Assembly: GCA_022836615.1 (NCBI GenBank)
Contig: MU405516.1
Span: forward strand, 1-12,596
Direction of reading: 5' to 3'
Source of the DNA: Annulohypoxylon bovei var. microspora
Taxonomy: Eukaryota > Ascomycota > Sordariomycetes > Xylariales > Hypoxylaceae
Length of the DNA: 12,596 nt
Below, piece by piece: positions 1 through 8,750 of the stretch (its first letter is position 1; each line of letters opens with the position of its first letter). Made by a program: the position numbers and the translations under genes. The notes under the pieces were generated by a model. The model ran no database searches. It saw nothing but the letters and a program-made list of their open reading frames with translations, and was not told the origin of the DNA.

Positions 1-31
1 CCAAGGTTTTAATTAATTAATTAATTAATTA
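1..31 (+). repeat. Direct repeat copy A (CCAAGGTTTT plus TTAA tract)
   Basis: The 31 bases beginning CCAAGGTTTT are identical to positions 1110-1140. Only the first ten bases are informative, because the rest is TTAA microsatellite. The two copies bracket the inverted repeats at 213-253 and 905-945. They could be ends of a tandem unit about 1.1 kb long, or flanks of a single inserted unit. The window starts exactly at this repeat, so its true left extent cannot be seen. Confidence 0.55.
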
Positions 32-190
32 ATTAAGTATTTAATTAATTAATTTATTAATAATTTAATTAAATATTTAATCATTTAATTAATTAATTAA
101 TTAATTAACTTATTATTTAATTAATAAATAAATTAATTAATAAATAAATTAATTATTTAATTAATTATTAAATTAATTAAGTAATTAATA
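1..190. repeat. (TTAA)n-type low-complexity tract
   Basis: This stretch is almost entirely TTAA and TTAAT repeats broken by short ATTTATT interruptions, with essentially no G or C after the first six bases (CCAAGG). The repeat is self-complementary, so it has no strand. It forms the outer arm of the inverted-repeat unit that follows. No reading frame is meaningful here. It is probably microsatellite expansion in RIP-degraded DNA. Confidence 0.85.
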
Positions 191-212
191 AATTAATTAA
201 ATATTTAAAAGC

Positions 213-253
213 GTTATTATTTAAATTATATTTTTTTTATTATTTAAGTTATA
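213..253 (+). repeat. Inverted repeat, left arm (partner 905-945)
   Basis: This 41-bp arm is complementary to 905-945 at 35 of 41 positions. All six mismatches are transitions, as expected if RIP acted on two once-identical arms. The left arm carries A/T at every mismatch, so it is the more degraded copy. The TTAA-rich sequence outside both arms looks alike, so the true inverted repeat may be longer. It may be the terminal or subterminal repeat of a non-autonomous DNA element. No transposase is visible between the arms. Confidence 0.6.
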
Positions 254-904
254 CCCCATTATAAAATCACTTCATTAAATTCGAAAACTTAAACTTTTTA
301 TTATTTATTTTATTATAATTTCACGGATATATTTATTAATGGAATATAATTAATACCATTAAAACATTAAAATTTAATTACATTAAATAAAATTAAATAC
401 ATTTAATTTAATTAAATATTAAGAAAATTATAAGCATTTAAAATTTAAAAAACATTATAACATACGTTATAATAAGTTTCCAAGCCTTTTACTTTACCAC
501 CCATTTAATTAAACATTTAATGATTTAATTTTTACATCCTTTTTATATATATTTTATAATATTTCAACAAATAATATAAATATAAAAGTCGAATTAAATA
601 TATATAATTTAAAATTAAATTTTAAATTTTATAAAAAAAACTTTAAAATTTTATTAATTTTATTCGCAAAAATATTAAAAAAAATAAATATAAAAATCAT
701 ATATTATAAAAGAATCGTTATATTTCACTTAATTTTTCCTTAATTTTAATACATTTAATTTTATTCATTATATAATTTTTTTAATTATCGAATAAATATA
801 ATTATAAAATAATAACTATAATAATAATAAAATTATTATAAAATAAAAATAAAAAAACCCGAATTTTTAAATTTTAAAAATAAAAATTACTTAAAATTAC
901 GTAA
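254..904. other. Non-coding A+T-rich interior of the left inverted-repeat unit
   Basis: This stretch has no credible gene in any frame. It is dense in stops, and the few C and G residues are mostly in CpG or short runs. A less degraded patch at 478-508 keeps C on the plus strand (CCAAGCC and CCACCC). Some interior sequence on the two sides looks loosely complementary, but A+T richness makes that unreliable by eye. Confidence 0.6.
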
Positions 905-945
905 TATAACCCGGATAATAAAAAAGATATAACTTAAATAATAAC
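905..945 (-). repeat. Inverted repeat, right arm (partner 213-253)
   Basis: This arm is complementary to 213-253, with 35 of 41 positions matching and only transition mismatches. It retains the C and G residues (for example CCCGG near 910-914) that became T and A in the left arm. The axis of symmetry lies near position 579, giving a unit of at least 733 bp from arm to arm. Confidence 0.6.
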
Positions 946-949
946 ATTT

Positions 950-1140
950 ATATTTAATTAAATATTTAATTATTTATTTAATTATTTAATTAATTAATTA
1001 ATTAATTAATTAATTAATAAATTAATTAATTTTTAAATTAATTATTTAATTAATTTTTTAATTAACTTTTAAATTAACTTTTTAATTAATTTTTAAATTA
1101 ACTTTTTAACCAAGGTTTTAATTAATTAATTAATTAATTA
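950..1140. repeat. Second (TTAA)n low-complexity tract with direct repeat copy B
   Basis: This tract is made of TTAATTAA and TTTAATTAA variants, mirroring the tract at the left edge of the window. Positions 1110-1140 repeat positions 1-31 exactly, beginning CCAAGGTTTT, at a spacing of 1109 bp. No coding content is visible. Confidence 0.75.
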
Positions 1141-1188
1141 TTAAATTAAAAATTAATTAATTAAATAATTAATAATATTTTTTAAATA

Positions 1189-1275
1189 AAATTTTTTTTT
1201 TTCCACCTTATTACCCCTTTTTCCCACCTTGTTTTCCATCCTTTTTCTTAAACCTTTTTTTAATTAACAACTTTT
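1189..1275 (+). other. Polypyrimidine strand (T/C-rich, G-poor)
   Basis: The plus strand is almost all T with scattered C (CCACC, ACCCC, CCCACC, CATCC), and G appears only once or twice. Such asymmetry differs from the balanced TTAA tracts beside it. It could mark DNA in which only the G strand was mutated by RIP, or an old poly(Y) tract next to the hairpin that follows. I cannot assign a function. Confidence 0.5.
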
Positions 1276-1282
1276 TGTAAAG

Positions 1283-1430
1283 AAAAATTTTTAAGGTTTT
1301 TTTTTTTTTTTTCCTGGTCCTTGTAATTTTGGGAGGGTAAAAACACTTCGGAGCTTACGTAAGTCGCGTTTTCCCGGACATTGTGGAAGGCCGTACCGGG
1401 TAAAAAAAAAAAAAAACCTTAAAAATTTTA
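1283..1430. repeat. Imperfect 148-bp palindrome (hairpin), possible MITE or foldback element
   Basis: The outer arms pair as AAAATTTTTAAGG followed by a T tract (1284-1312) against an A tract followed by CCTTAAAAATTTT (1402-1429). CCTGGT at 1313-1318 pairs with ACCGGG at 1395-1400 apart from one transition. The centre holds the perfect 10-bp palindrome CTTACGTAAG at 1354-1363. The inner arms match weakly and differ by a few bases in length. The central 85 bp has far more G+C than any neighbour and keeps CpA and TpG, so it escaped most RIP. It may be a young or single-copy miniature element. No target duplication could be defined in the A/T tracts. Confidence 0.6.
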
Positions 1431-2304
1431 AATTTAATAAAATATATAATATTATATATAAATAATAAAATTATTATTTTTATAATTAATAATTTATTAT
1501 TTAATATTTTTATAACTTTAAAATTTAATAAATTAAATATTTAATAAAAATAATATATTTTTTTATAATTATATATATAATTTTAAAATGTATAAAATCG
1601 AATAAATTTTAACCTTTTAAATTTATCGTTAAATACGAAACCATTTTAACCATTTACATTTAAATAATTAATAAAATAAAAATCATAAAAAACGTTAATT
1701 TCATCGTAAAAATAAATCGAAAAAATATATAATTATAAATATAAAAATTATTTAATATTTTTTATTAAATATACGAATAAATTAAATTAAATTTTATCGA
1801 TATAAAATTAAATAACGATTATAATTACTTTAATATTTCTTTTTTTAACCTTATTTAAATTAAAATTAATTAATTAAAAATTAATAATTTAAAAAATGGT
1901 TAAAAAATTAAAAAAAAAATACTTTTATGAAAAAAAATATTATAAATAATATATAAATTTAATATATTTAAACTTTCGAAAAAGCTCGTGTAAAAGGCGT
2001 ATTATTTATAATATAATATATATAATAATAAGATATTTATATATATATTAAAATAACGAAAATTTTTAAAATTTAAAAATCGTTAATAATTAAAACGTTT
2101 TTATATGTTATAAAAATTAAAATGTTAATAAAATAAATTTAATAATAATTTAATAAAATAATTTAAATTAAAGCTTTTAATTTATTTAAATTTACTTTAA
2201 AATAATATAATAAATAATTTAATATAATAAATAAAACATTTAATAAAATTATTATAAACGACGAAATGGAATGGAATTATATTATTATTAAATAAAAATA
2301 TATT
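1431..2304. other. A+T-rich flank without a recognisable gene
   Basis: The sequence is dominated by TATA, AAATTT and TTAA words, with surviving C/G mostly in CpG (for example near 1590, 1620-1645, 1980-2000 and 2268-2276). All frames are closed by frequent TAA stops and I found no domain signature. It is the insertion context of the retrotransposon, and probably an older RIP-degraded repeat. Confidence 0.6.
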
Positions 2305-2309
2305 AATTA
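2305..2309. repeat. Target-site duplication, left copy (AATTA)
   Basis: AATTA immediately precedes the TGTTGG end of the left LTR, and AATTA recurs immediately after the CTAACA end of the right LTR at 9587-9591. Five bases is the usual duplication size for Ty1/copia integrases. In DNA this A+T-rich a chance match is not negligible, but both copies sit exactly at independently defined LTR ends. Confidence 0.75.
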
Positions 2310-2516
2310 TGTTGGTTTAATAAGGTTAAAATAATTATGTATTAAATATGTAAAAGGTAAGTAAAATTTGGGGTGTTATTTTATTAATGTATATGGAAGG
2401 AATTTAAGTTAAGTGGGGGATGTGGGGGAAATTAATTTAATATTAATTTGATTTTATATAACCATATAACAAAAGTGGATCCTGTTGGATACGGTCATAT
2501 AATTAATATTTTAATA
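2310..2516 (-). repeat. Left LTR (3' LTR of the element)
   Basis: This 207-bp LTR begins TGTTGG and ends TTAATA, the latter matching CTAACA of the right LTR after two C-to-T changes. Aligned to 9380-9586 it needs no gaps. By hand count there are 23 sites with G here and A there, 10 with T here and C there, 4 with C here and T there, 2 with A here and G there, and no transversions. This copy thus keeps G-rich words (GGGGTG, GTGGGGGATGTGGGGG) but lost C on the plus strand. The inner block near 2471-2497 (GTGGATCCTGTTGGATACGG) is one of the best preserved parts. Confidence 0.95.
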
Positions 2517-2522
2517 TTAATA

Positions 2523-2539
2523 ACTTTTCTTTTAGCTTT
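2523..2539 (-). promoter_or_regulatory. Candidate polypurine tract next to the 3' LTR
   Basis: Read on the minus strand, AAAAGCTAAAAGAAAAG lies about six bases inside the 3' LTR boundary at 2516. A purine run there is expected as the primer for plus-strand DNA synthesis in LTR retrotransposons. It agrees with the minus orientation deduced from the coding remnants, because no comparable purine run borders the other LTR on the plus strand. Poly-A richness from RIP weakens the inference. Confidence 0.5.
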
Positions 2540-2679
2540 TATTACGTAATTATGTATACCTTTAAATTATGTAGCTTATAAAAGTTAATATTAAATGTAG
2601 TTTAACACGTTTACTTTTATTATCCCTTTTTTTTTTTTAATTTAATTTTATTTAAATATTATTTATTTTTTATTATTAA

Positions 2680-3362
2680 CGAACATGTTATAGGAAAATC
2701 TCCGCGGATATAATTAAAGTAATTATTAATATGCTTTTTAAACGAGTAATGAACGCTTTTTTAAAGCGGGCACATTTTTATTAATATTATTATTATAACA
2801 TTATTAATTAACGTTTTAATATTATATGTAATCTTTATTATCACAAGACAACAAATAAGTATAATTCATAATTTTCCATTAATTTATAATTAACCTTTAT
2901 AGGTACTTTAACCAAATGTAATCAATATATTCATGCATAAAAAGATTATATTCCAATACCATCATAACATATACAAGTTATCAACGCAGCAATCAATGCT
3001 TTGTTCGCAAATCCTAGTTCTCGTCTAAATGTGGTTAAAGATGCGCAACGTGAGCTTTGGAAAAGGTTGTAACACATAAGAATAAACAAGGGTATGAACG
3101 AAAAACGTATTATATAATAATGCCGTGAACACACAAAGGAACAAAACAAACGTTTAATTAATGCGACAAAAAATGTTCATATTAAATTAAAGAAAGTTAT
3201 AATCGAACTTTGTTTCTTCCATGAAATAACAAAGAAATTCACCATTAAATTCTTCAAGGTATATATCAAATTATATTAAACATTTAACACTTTTAATTAA
3301 TTTTCTTTTTTTTTTTAAAGAAATGATTAAATCACGTCATTAATCTCGCAATAAATTAATAA
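2680..3362 (+). pseudogene. Unrecognised plus-strand coding remnant, antisense to the retrotransposon and convergent with pol
   Basis: One plus frame (codons starting at 2980, 3001, 3061 and so on) reads as a charged, helix-like peptide. It includes INAAINALFANPSSRLNVV then KDAQRELWKRL at 2980-3069, CREHTKEQNKRLINATKN at 3121-3174 and VIIELCFFHEITKKF to 3240. It is cut by TAA codons at 2938, 2965, 3070, 3115 and 3118, each one transition from CAA. The same frame upstream gives KISADIIKVI and KRVMNAFLKRAHF at 2695-2778. Positions 3259-3320 could be a 62-bp fungal intron: GTATAT, a TTAAC branch-like site, a T-rich run, then AAG. If so, exon 2 would end at the TAA at 3360. I do not recognise the family. 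The opposite strand has a 67-codon open frame (2946-3149) rich in Phe, Cys, Ile and Leu, which I read as its shadow. Start and exon limits are uncertain. Confidence 0.35.
2835..3276. other. RIP-spared island inside the retrotransposon
   Basis: CpA steps are frequent here; about eleven fall in the 70 bases from 2931, whereas equal stretches of pol have only a few. G+C is visibly higher than in the rest of the element. RIP acts on duplicated DNA and prefers CpA, so this patch either was not duplicated in the genome or arrived later. Its edges are gradual, with 2685-2780 intermediate and already CpA-poor. It overlaps the plus-strand coding remnant. Confidence 0.65.
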
Positions 3363-3509
3363 TTAATATTCCAAGTTTATTATTATTCATTAATAAAAAT
3401 ACATGAATATGGTTATAATAATATAAAAGGATAATATATTAAGCATAATGGGGTTTCAGGTGTTTTTTTTCGATTAATATCATAATTTAATATATAAATT
3501 ATTATGTTT
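3363..3509. other. Gap between the convergent antisense remnant and the end of pol
   Basis: This short A+T-rich spacer lies between the putative plus-strand stop near 3360 and the minus-strand pol stop at 3510-3512. It has one less-degraded patch, ATGGGGTTTCAGGTG, at 3448-3462. No gene or clear terminator is recognisable. Confidence 0.4.
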
Positions 3510-3590
3510 TTAATCCTTTTTAACTTAGCTTTATAATTTTAATATAAAGTAATTAATGTTAATAAACATTTTTAATACTTTATTAACATT

Positions 3591-4034
3591 AAATTTTATT
3601 ATTATGTTTATTAAGTTATTTTTTTTATATATCCATTTAATATTATATATTTTTTATCGTTTATACGATTACCATAATAATATAATGTTAATTATTAACT
3701 TTTTTTCTTTAATTATACTAAGTTTAATTAAGCATTTATATAAGGATAATAAGTCCATGCATATAACGATTAATGTTTTAATAAAATTAAGCTTTTTAAA
3801 AATAAATATAATTATTATATTAATCGTTATAACTATATTTACATTATAAATTATAATATAAATTTCATTTATTAACACACTTTTAATTATTCACTTATAT
3901 TTGGTTGAATTTTAATGGATTATATTATTAATCATGGTAAATAATTCATTATAAATTATTTTATTTACGATAAATACTTCGTAATTAATTTATGAATTTA
4001 AGTTTTTATTATTCGCGAATAAATTATTAACGAA
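3591..4034 (-). other. RNase H domain remnant of Pol
   Basis: Minus-strand residues at 4034-3963 read FVNNLFANNKNLNS, a stop, then INYEVFIVN, matching the start of fungal copia RNase H with the first catalytic Asp changed to Asn (4026-4028). At 3778-3702 lies LIVICMDLLSLYKCLIKLS followed by IIKEKKLI, the region holding the second Asp. WIYKKNNLINIIIK at 3635-3594 fits the family's C-terminal Trp-Ile and Leu-Ala-Asp-Ala-Met-Thr-Lys segment after transitions. A stop-free run with an internal ATG spans 3878-3669, but it is a chance survivor within the broken polyprotein and not a separate gene. This domain would remove the RNA template during reverse transcription. Confidence 0.88.
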
Positions 4035-4379
4035 CATAAAGATTTTAATAATTTATAAATTTAATTTAATAAAATATAATCCTTTTTAAATATTTTTTTA
4101 TTACCATTATAACTTTTTATTAAGTTTTATAATCTTGATTTTTTTAGGTTCTTAGTATTAAATTATTTCCGACATATCAAATATAACCTTTAATTAATAA
4201 ATAAAAACGATATATACACCATAAGCCTTTTATTAAATATATTATTACATAATATTTTTAATTTTAATTTTAATAAAATTAATTTTCTTACCTTGCTCCT
4301 TTTAACGTAAATACATTTTGCCATTATTTTTTAAAAATAAAATACAATTATTAAATATTAAATGGTTTTTTTTTATAAG

Positions 4380-5100
4380 AAATATCTTAGGTTTTATAAG
4401 AAATTTTATTTTTATTAATTTATTATTTTTTATTTAATTGAAAATATTATTAAATATGCTTAATGTATCATTAATTTGCATTTTAATAAGCTTAAAATGT
4501 CCTATGGATTTCGATACCAATAAATATGGATCGTACGTAAATGTAATCATGTTTAATTTCTTTTAATAATGTTTATAATACGTTATTCATTAATACGTAC
4601 CGGCTTTTAAAACTTTATACATAAGCTTAATTATAATTATAATTATACTTTCCAAGTATTTATAAGTTAATTCTTTTAGTAATTTAATGAAAATTCGTCG
4701 ATTTAAAGTTATTCCGGATTATGTATAAGCTTAAATTATATTTTATATTTAAATAAACATTTTTTTTCTTATTAATAATAATATTAACGTAACAATTATC
4801 CGTTGGTTTAATTGTTATATTATTAATAATTAAATTAAGATTATTTTTTTACTTTTATTATTATATTTTTAAATAATAAGTTTAAATTTCTTATATAAGT
4901 TTTTTATTATTTTACCCTTGATTTTTCTTACGATACGTGAATTAAATATACGTATATTATTATGTTTTACATTATAATATTTTTTGAATGTAAATACGCT
5001 TTTTTTAATAAGGCTTTTAATTTCTTAAGCATTTGAGGTTTTGAATAATTGTCTTAAAGTAATAATCTTGCTTTTTTTATGAAATTAAAGTGTAAGTTAT
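4380..5100 (-). other. Reverse transcriptase domain remnant of Pol
   Basis: At 4490-4452 the minus frame reads IKMQINDTLSIF, fitting the catalytic motif of a fungal copia subgroup that has Gln-Thr-Asp-Asp where most relatives have Tyr-Val-Asp-Asp. Thr became Ile and the first Asp became Asn (4470-4472), while the second Asp survives (4467-4469). Upstream, QLNQRIIVTLI near 4814-4782 and NVYLNIK just after it fit the conserved Gln-Arg-Ile-Ile and Leu-Arg-Asp-Ile blocks, with Asp again changed to Asn. Domain limits are approximate. Loss of catalytic Asp alone would inactivate the enzyme. Confidence 0.85.
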
Positions 5101-5969
5101 GTATTTAATGTTTCTTTTTAAGAAATATGTGTAATGTTACTTACCGTGTTCTTTAATTTATTTTTATTACCAGGAAGTTGTTTTTATCCTTTTTTATTTA
5201 CCAATGTTTCTTTATTAAATGGATTGTTAAGTGTATAATTATTTAACTCCTCGCCAAATTTAATATTAAAAACATCATTTAAAAAATTTATTATTTTATT
5301 ACATAAATATGGTTTCACGATAATTATACAAAATTTAATTAATTTATTATTAATTTTAATTATATATATTTCTTTGTTTTGAATAATTAACTTATAAGGT
5401 TTTATCCATCTTTTATTCTTTTAATATACTTGTATTTTAAATTATAAAAGGAGATTTAAAATATTTAATATATTTAAATCGTTTTTTATAACGATTATTT
5501 CCATTACCTGCCGCTTCGCTTTTAATTTATAGACTTCATTTATTGCTTTTTTAATTATAATAACATGAATTACCAAAGATAACATGGATAAAAAACTTTT
5601 AATTAATCATAAATATACTTTAAAAACGAATAATGTAAAAATGAGGCTATTAAGTTTTATAATATCATTAATAATCTTTATAATTATTTATAAAATAAAG
5701 GATATATTTGTTTAAGTTTTTTAAAAATCTTTAAATATTATTTTATATACACGTTTTAATGGTTTATAATAACATTTTAATTGCTTAATTAAGTTATATA
5801 TTTTAATAAAAATTTCTTTAATAAAAATATTTAATTCTTTCGCATTAATAATAAACTTATTTGTAATAAAGTTTATATTAACATTAAATATTATTTAATT
5901 AAGTGGTTTTAAATATATATTAATTTATATTATTTGTAAAAAGTTTTAAATATATTTTATAATTATATT

Positions 5970-6263
5970 TTTTAAGAACTTTGTTATTTAAAATGATGTT
6001 ATTTTATTAATAATATAAAATATTAACTTGCCGTTAATATATATAATATTAATAAAAACGTTATAATTAAAGTCGATATTATCTTTTATTATAAATTTAA
6101 ATTTTTTAAATGTAGTGTTATATAATTAACATTAATGATAATATTTATTAATTTTTTTTATAATATTTTAATTTAAATTATTATAATTTACCTTTATAAA
6201 AACATAATAAAGTCGGTTTACCGCAAGATGGTTAAATCGTTTATGAATTTATCGTAATTCGAC
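5970..6263 (-). other. Integrase remnant: HHCC finger start and first catalytic Asp region
   Basis: At 6263-6199 the minus frame reads VELR, a stop, then IHKRFNHLAVNRLYYVF. The two His codons (6243-6245 and 6228-6230) match the His pair of the N-terminal zinc finger, with Gly before the second His changed to Asn. At 6074-5970 it reads DFNYNVFINIIYINGK, LIFYIINKITSF, a stop, then ITKFLK. This is very close to the core block of fungal copia integrases. The first catalytic Asp is Asn at 6048-6050, and the later conserved His-Val-Val-Asp now reads Tyr-Ile-Ile-Asn. The remaining DDE residues lie further down and were not resolved. Integrase would insert the cDNA and make the 5-bp duplication. Confidence 0.9.
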
Positions 6264-6479
6264 TTTTATAAAATAATAATAAGTTATAACGAGATTTTAA
6301 TCATTTAATAAAAACCATGGATAACTTTATTTATAAATAATGGAATAGTTTTTATTTTAATAAATTAATATATTTCTTACATTATTAAGAAAAATATTAA
6401 ATTAATTCATATCACCAAAATATAATAAAAACAATATATTCGTAAACATAATTTAAAAAAGGATTATTTTAAATAAAAT

Positions 6480-6602
6480 AAAAACGTGTACAATTCTTAT
6501 GTTTAATTGCTTTAAATTATTGTTAAAGTAAATTTTATATTATTTTATTATTATAATATCCAACGTTACGTATAAGTGCGATTATTATAAAACCTTAAAT
6601 TA
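6480..6602 (-). other. Protease-to-integrase segment of Pol
   Basis: The minus frame reads FKVL, two stops, SHLYVTLDIIII, K, a stop, then YKIYFNNNLKQLN. The Tyr-Phe-Asn-Asn and the preceding Leu-Asp-(Ile/Met) pattern resemble the conserved stretch that follows the retropepsin core in fungal copia polyproteins. The Asp-Thr/Ser-Gly active site should lie 200-350 bases upstream (6700-6950), but I could not identify it. The residues at 6810-6772, FTN, a stop, then IMFYAF, fit the pre-protease linker only loosely. Confidence 0.55.
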
Positions 6603-7070
6603 AGGTTTACTTTTTATAAATATTCTTATTATTTTAATATTAAGTAAAATACCTTAAAATGTATGGAAATATTAATCTTTTAAATAAAATAACGTAACAA
6701 ATTTTAAGGACCTTTTAATAAATTCCTTCATATATATTTAATAATTATAGAATATATCGGATTTAATAAACGCATAAAACATTATTTAGTTCGTAAAAAT
6801 ATACGTGATATAAACATTATTAACTTTATTATAATTCGTATGATATTATATTAATGCAAATGATTTATAAGCTTCATCGTAGTTATTATTTTTATTTTAA
6901 CGTAAAAATTAAATATCGAAATCTTCCACTTTATTATTGTTTCATTTACCGGCATCGATTCTTTTATAACCGATGAAAAACGCCTTATAATCATCATCGA
7001 TTTCTTCGTTTCTTTGCTTTTAAAAATATCGTTATTAATTTATTTGTTTGTTTTTACGTTTACTTATAAA

Positions 7071-7250
7071 ATACTTCGTTAACCAACATCTTGGTTTTCC
7101 GTAAATAAAATATTTCTTACCATTAATTTTTTATTTATTATTATGATGTTTATTATCCTATCATTGTTTTATTTATCCGCGTCCGCAAAAACGAAACGAA
7201 CTTTGGTTTAAATGAAATGACCTTCGATTTTTATTACCATTATATTTCCG
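7071..7250 (-). other. Gag nucleocapsid: basic linker and zinc knuckle remnant
   Basis: Minus residues at 7250-7179 include KYNGNKNRRSFH and SFRFCGRG, a basic Arg/Gly/Asn-rich linker typical before a nucleocapsid finger. At 7118-7071 the frame reads KKYFIYGKPRCWLTKY. Tyr at 7110-7112, Tyr at 7101-7103, the surviving Cys at 7086-7088 and Tyr at 7071-7073 fall at Cys-x2-Cys-x4-Cys-x4-His spacing. TGT/TGC to TAT/TAC and CAT to TAT account for each Tyr. This finger would bind element RNA in the particle. The acidic stretch just after it (EEIDDDYKAFFIGYK, 7005-6961) also fits fungal copia Gag. Confidence 0.88.
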
Positions 7251-8499
7251 GTTAATTTAATATTAATTATTTAATTTATTAAAGGCATAATGTTATATCA
7301 CCGGTTATTTACAACGATGTGTGATCTTAGTTACGTTATAAAGATTAAAACAAACGTTTTTAAATGTTACCGCTAATTAAAAAATCATTATAATAAATAA
7401 TAAATATCCTTATATTACGTTAATTATACTTTCTTTTAAATTAACATTCTTAAAGTAATTAATAAAAAATCCCTTATATATGCGTTAAACTTATTAAATA
7501 AATATATTTAAATATATAAATAAATCTTTATTTAAGTTTTTTTCCATAATTATGTAAATAATTATAAACTTCCATTTATTTATATATATTTATTAATTTT
7601 TAATAATATAAAAAAATATTTTCATTTAATTAACCATTTGCTTAAATTCAAGCCTTTTTTTAACGAAATAATTATAATAATATTATATAACGCGTTTTTT
7701 TAATATAATCGAATATGCTTTATAATATTGGTTTTCTTTTATATTAATTTTATTATAATGGTTTTTAAATATTTTAATTTTTTCATTTAAAATATTATAT
7801 TTATCACTTTTAAATTTATATACATTATTATAATACATTTTAATAAAATTAATTAAAGTTTATTTCGAAAATTAATTTATAAATGATTATTAATAAATGA
7901 AAAAGCCCATTAAATTATTATAATATATTAATTATTAATTATAAATTCGCGGATCCCTTTATTAAGGATTAAATATAAGATTTCTTAAATTTAAAATATC
8001 AGAAATCGATGATTTTAATTTTAAATACAAAAAAAGTTTTTAAATTAATTTTTAACCAAAATTCTATCCATATGAAGTTAAGTAAACGTCATCGCTTTAA
8101 TTAAAATTATAAACAATTATTAAAATTAATAACAATTATTTTAACATTATTATTTAAGGAATTTAAGGAATTTATAAAAGTTAAAATCTTTAAAAATTTT
8201 AAAAAACTTATGTAATTTAATAAATAAGAATTTGTTAAACTTAAAGGGTAAGAATTTATATAACTTAAATAATAAAGGCTTAAATAAATTAAAAAATAAA
8301 GTTTTTTTCAATTATTTTTATTATAAATGTAATTTTTTTATTAAATATTATTATAAAGCTTAAGTTATTTATTAAAAAAAAATCCTTAAATAACTTTTTT
8401 AAAAATTTTACAATTACGTAATTTAAGAAGTTTAAGAATATATTTACTTTTAACATTAATATTAAATCTTCGTTATAATTTTATCTTTTTTACGTAAAA

Positions 8500-8750
8500 A
8501 TTTTATAATAATGTAAGTGATTAATTCCTTCGATGTAAAAGGAACGTGATAATTTCTTAAAATGTTTTTCCTTTTATTCATTAAAATCATGTTTAAATTT
8601 TCTTTAAAATGTTTTATTAATTAATCGTTCGTAATATATCATAAAGTTTTTTATAAAATAAATATTAAATACATTTACACTCGCTTTATCCAATTCAAAA
8701 AGATTTAAGTTAAGCTTAATATAATCCTTTTTAATTTAGTTTTTCCAATT
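8500..8750 (-). other. Gag N-terminal region remnant
   Basis: In the same frame as pol, minus residues include TVNWKN, a stop, IKKDYIKLNLNLFELDKASV, then NVFNIYFIKNFMIYYERLIN and further Lys/Phe/Tyr-rich sequence. This fits the helical capsid part of a copia Gag by position, by in-frame continuity and by the Asn-Trp near the start. I see no single decisive motif. The initiation codon is probably within 150 bases upstream of 8750 but may have been mutated from ATG to ATA. Confidence 0.6.

Noticed and set aside
1431..2304. Possible inverted relation between the left flank and 9592-12596 around the insertion
   Set aside because: Short shared words such as CCATTTTAACCATT occur (1642-1655 versus the complement near 12220), but they do not extend and are expected in DNA of this composition.
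2946..3149. Minus-strand open frame of 67 codons in the same frame as pol
   Set aside because: It lies beyond the RNase H tail and its stop at 3510. Its Phe/Cys/Ile-rich composition looks like the complement of the plus-strand charged frame. It shows no copia C-terminal motif. It cannot be fully excluded.
3556..3849. Plus-strand open frame of 97 codons rich in Ile, Leu, Phe and Asn
   Set aside because: It lies antisense to the RNase H domain, whose motifs are clear on the minus strand. The hydrophobic composition is what random A+T-rich DNA gives, and no start context or domain supports it.
3669..3878. Minus-strand 69-codon frame as an independent small gene
   Set aside because: Its residues continue in frame into RNase H motifs on both sides, and its first Met and last stop are RIP by-products. 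It is annotated as part of the pol pseudogene instead.
6600..6960. Retropepsin Asp-Thr/Ser-Gly active site
   Set aside because: I read this interval in the pol frame and looked at neighbouring frames around 6661-6780. No convincing active-site triplet remains, so the protease is inferred only from position.
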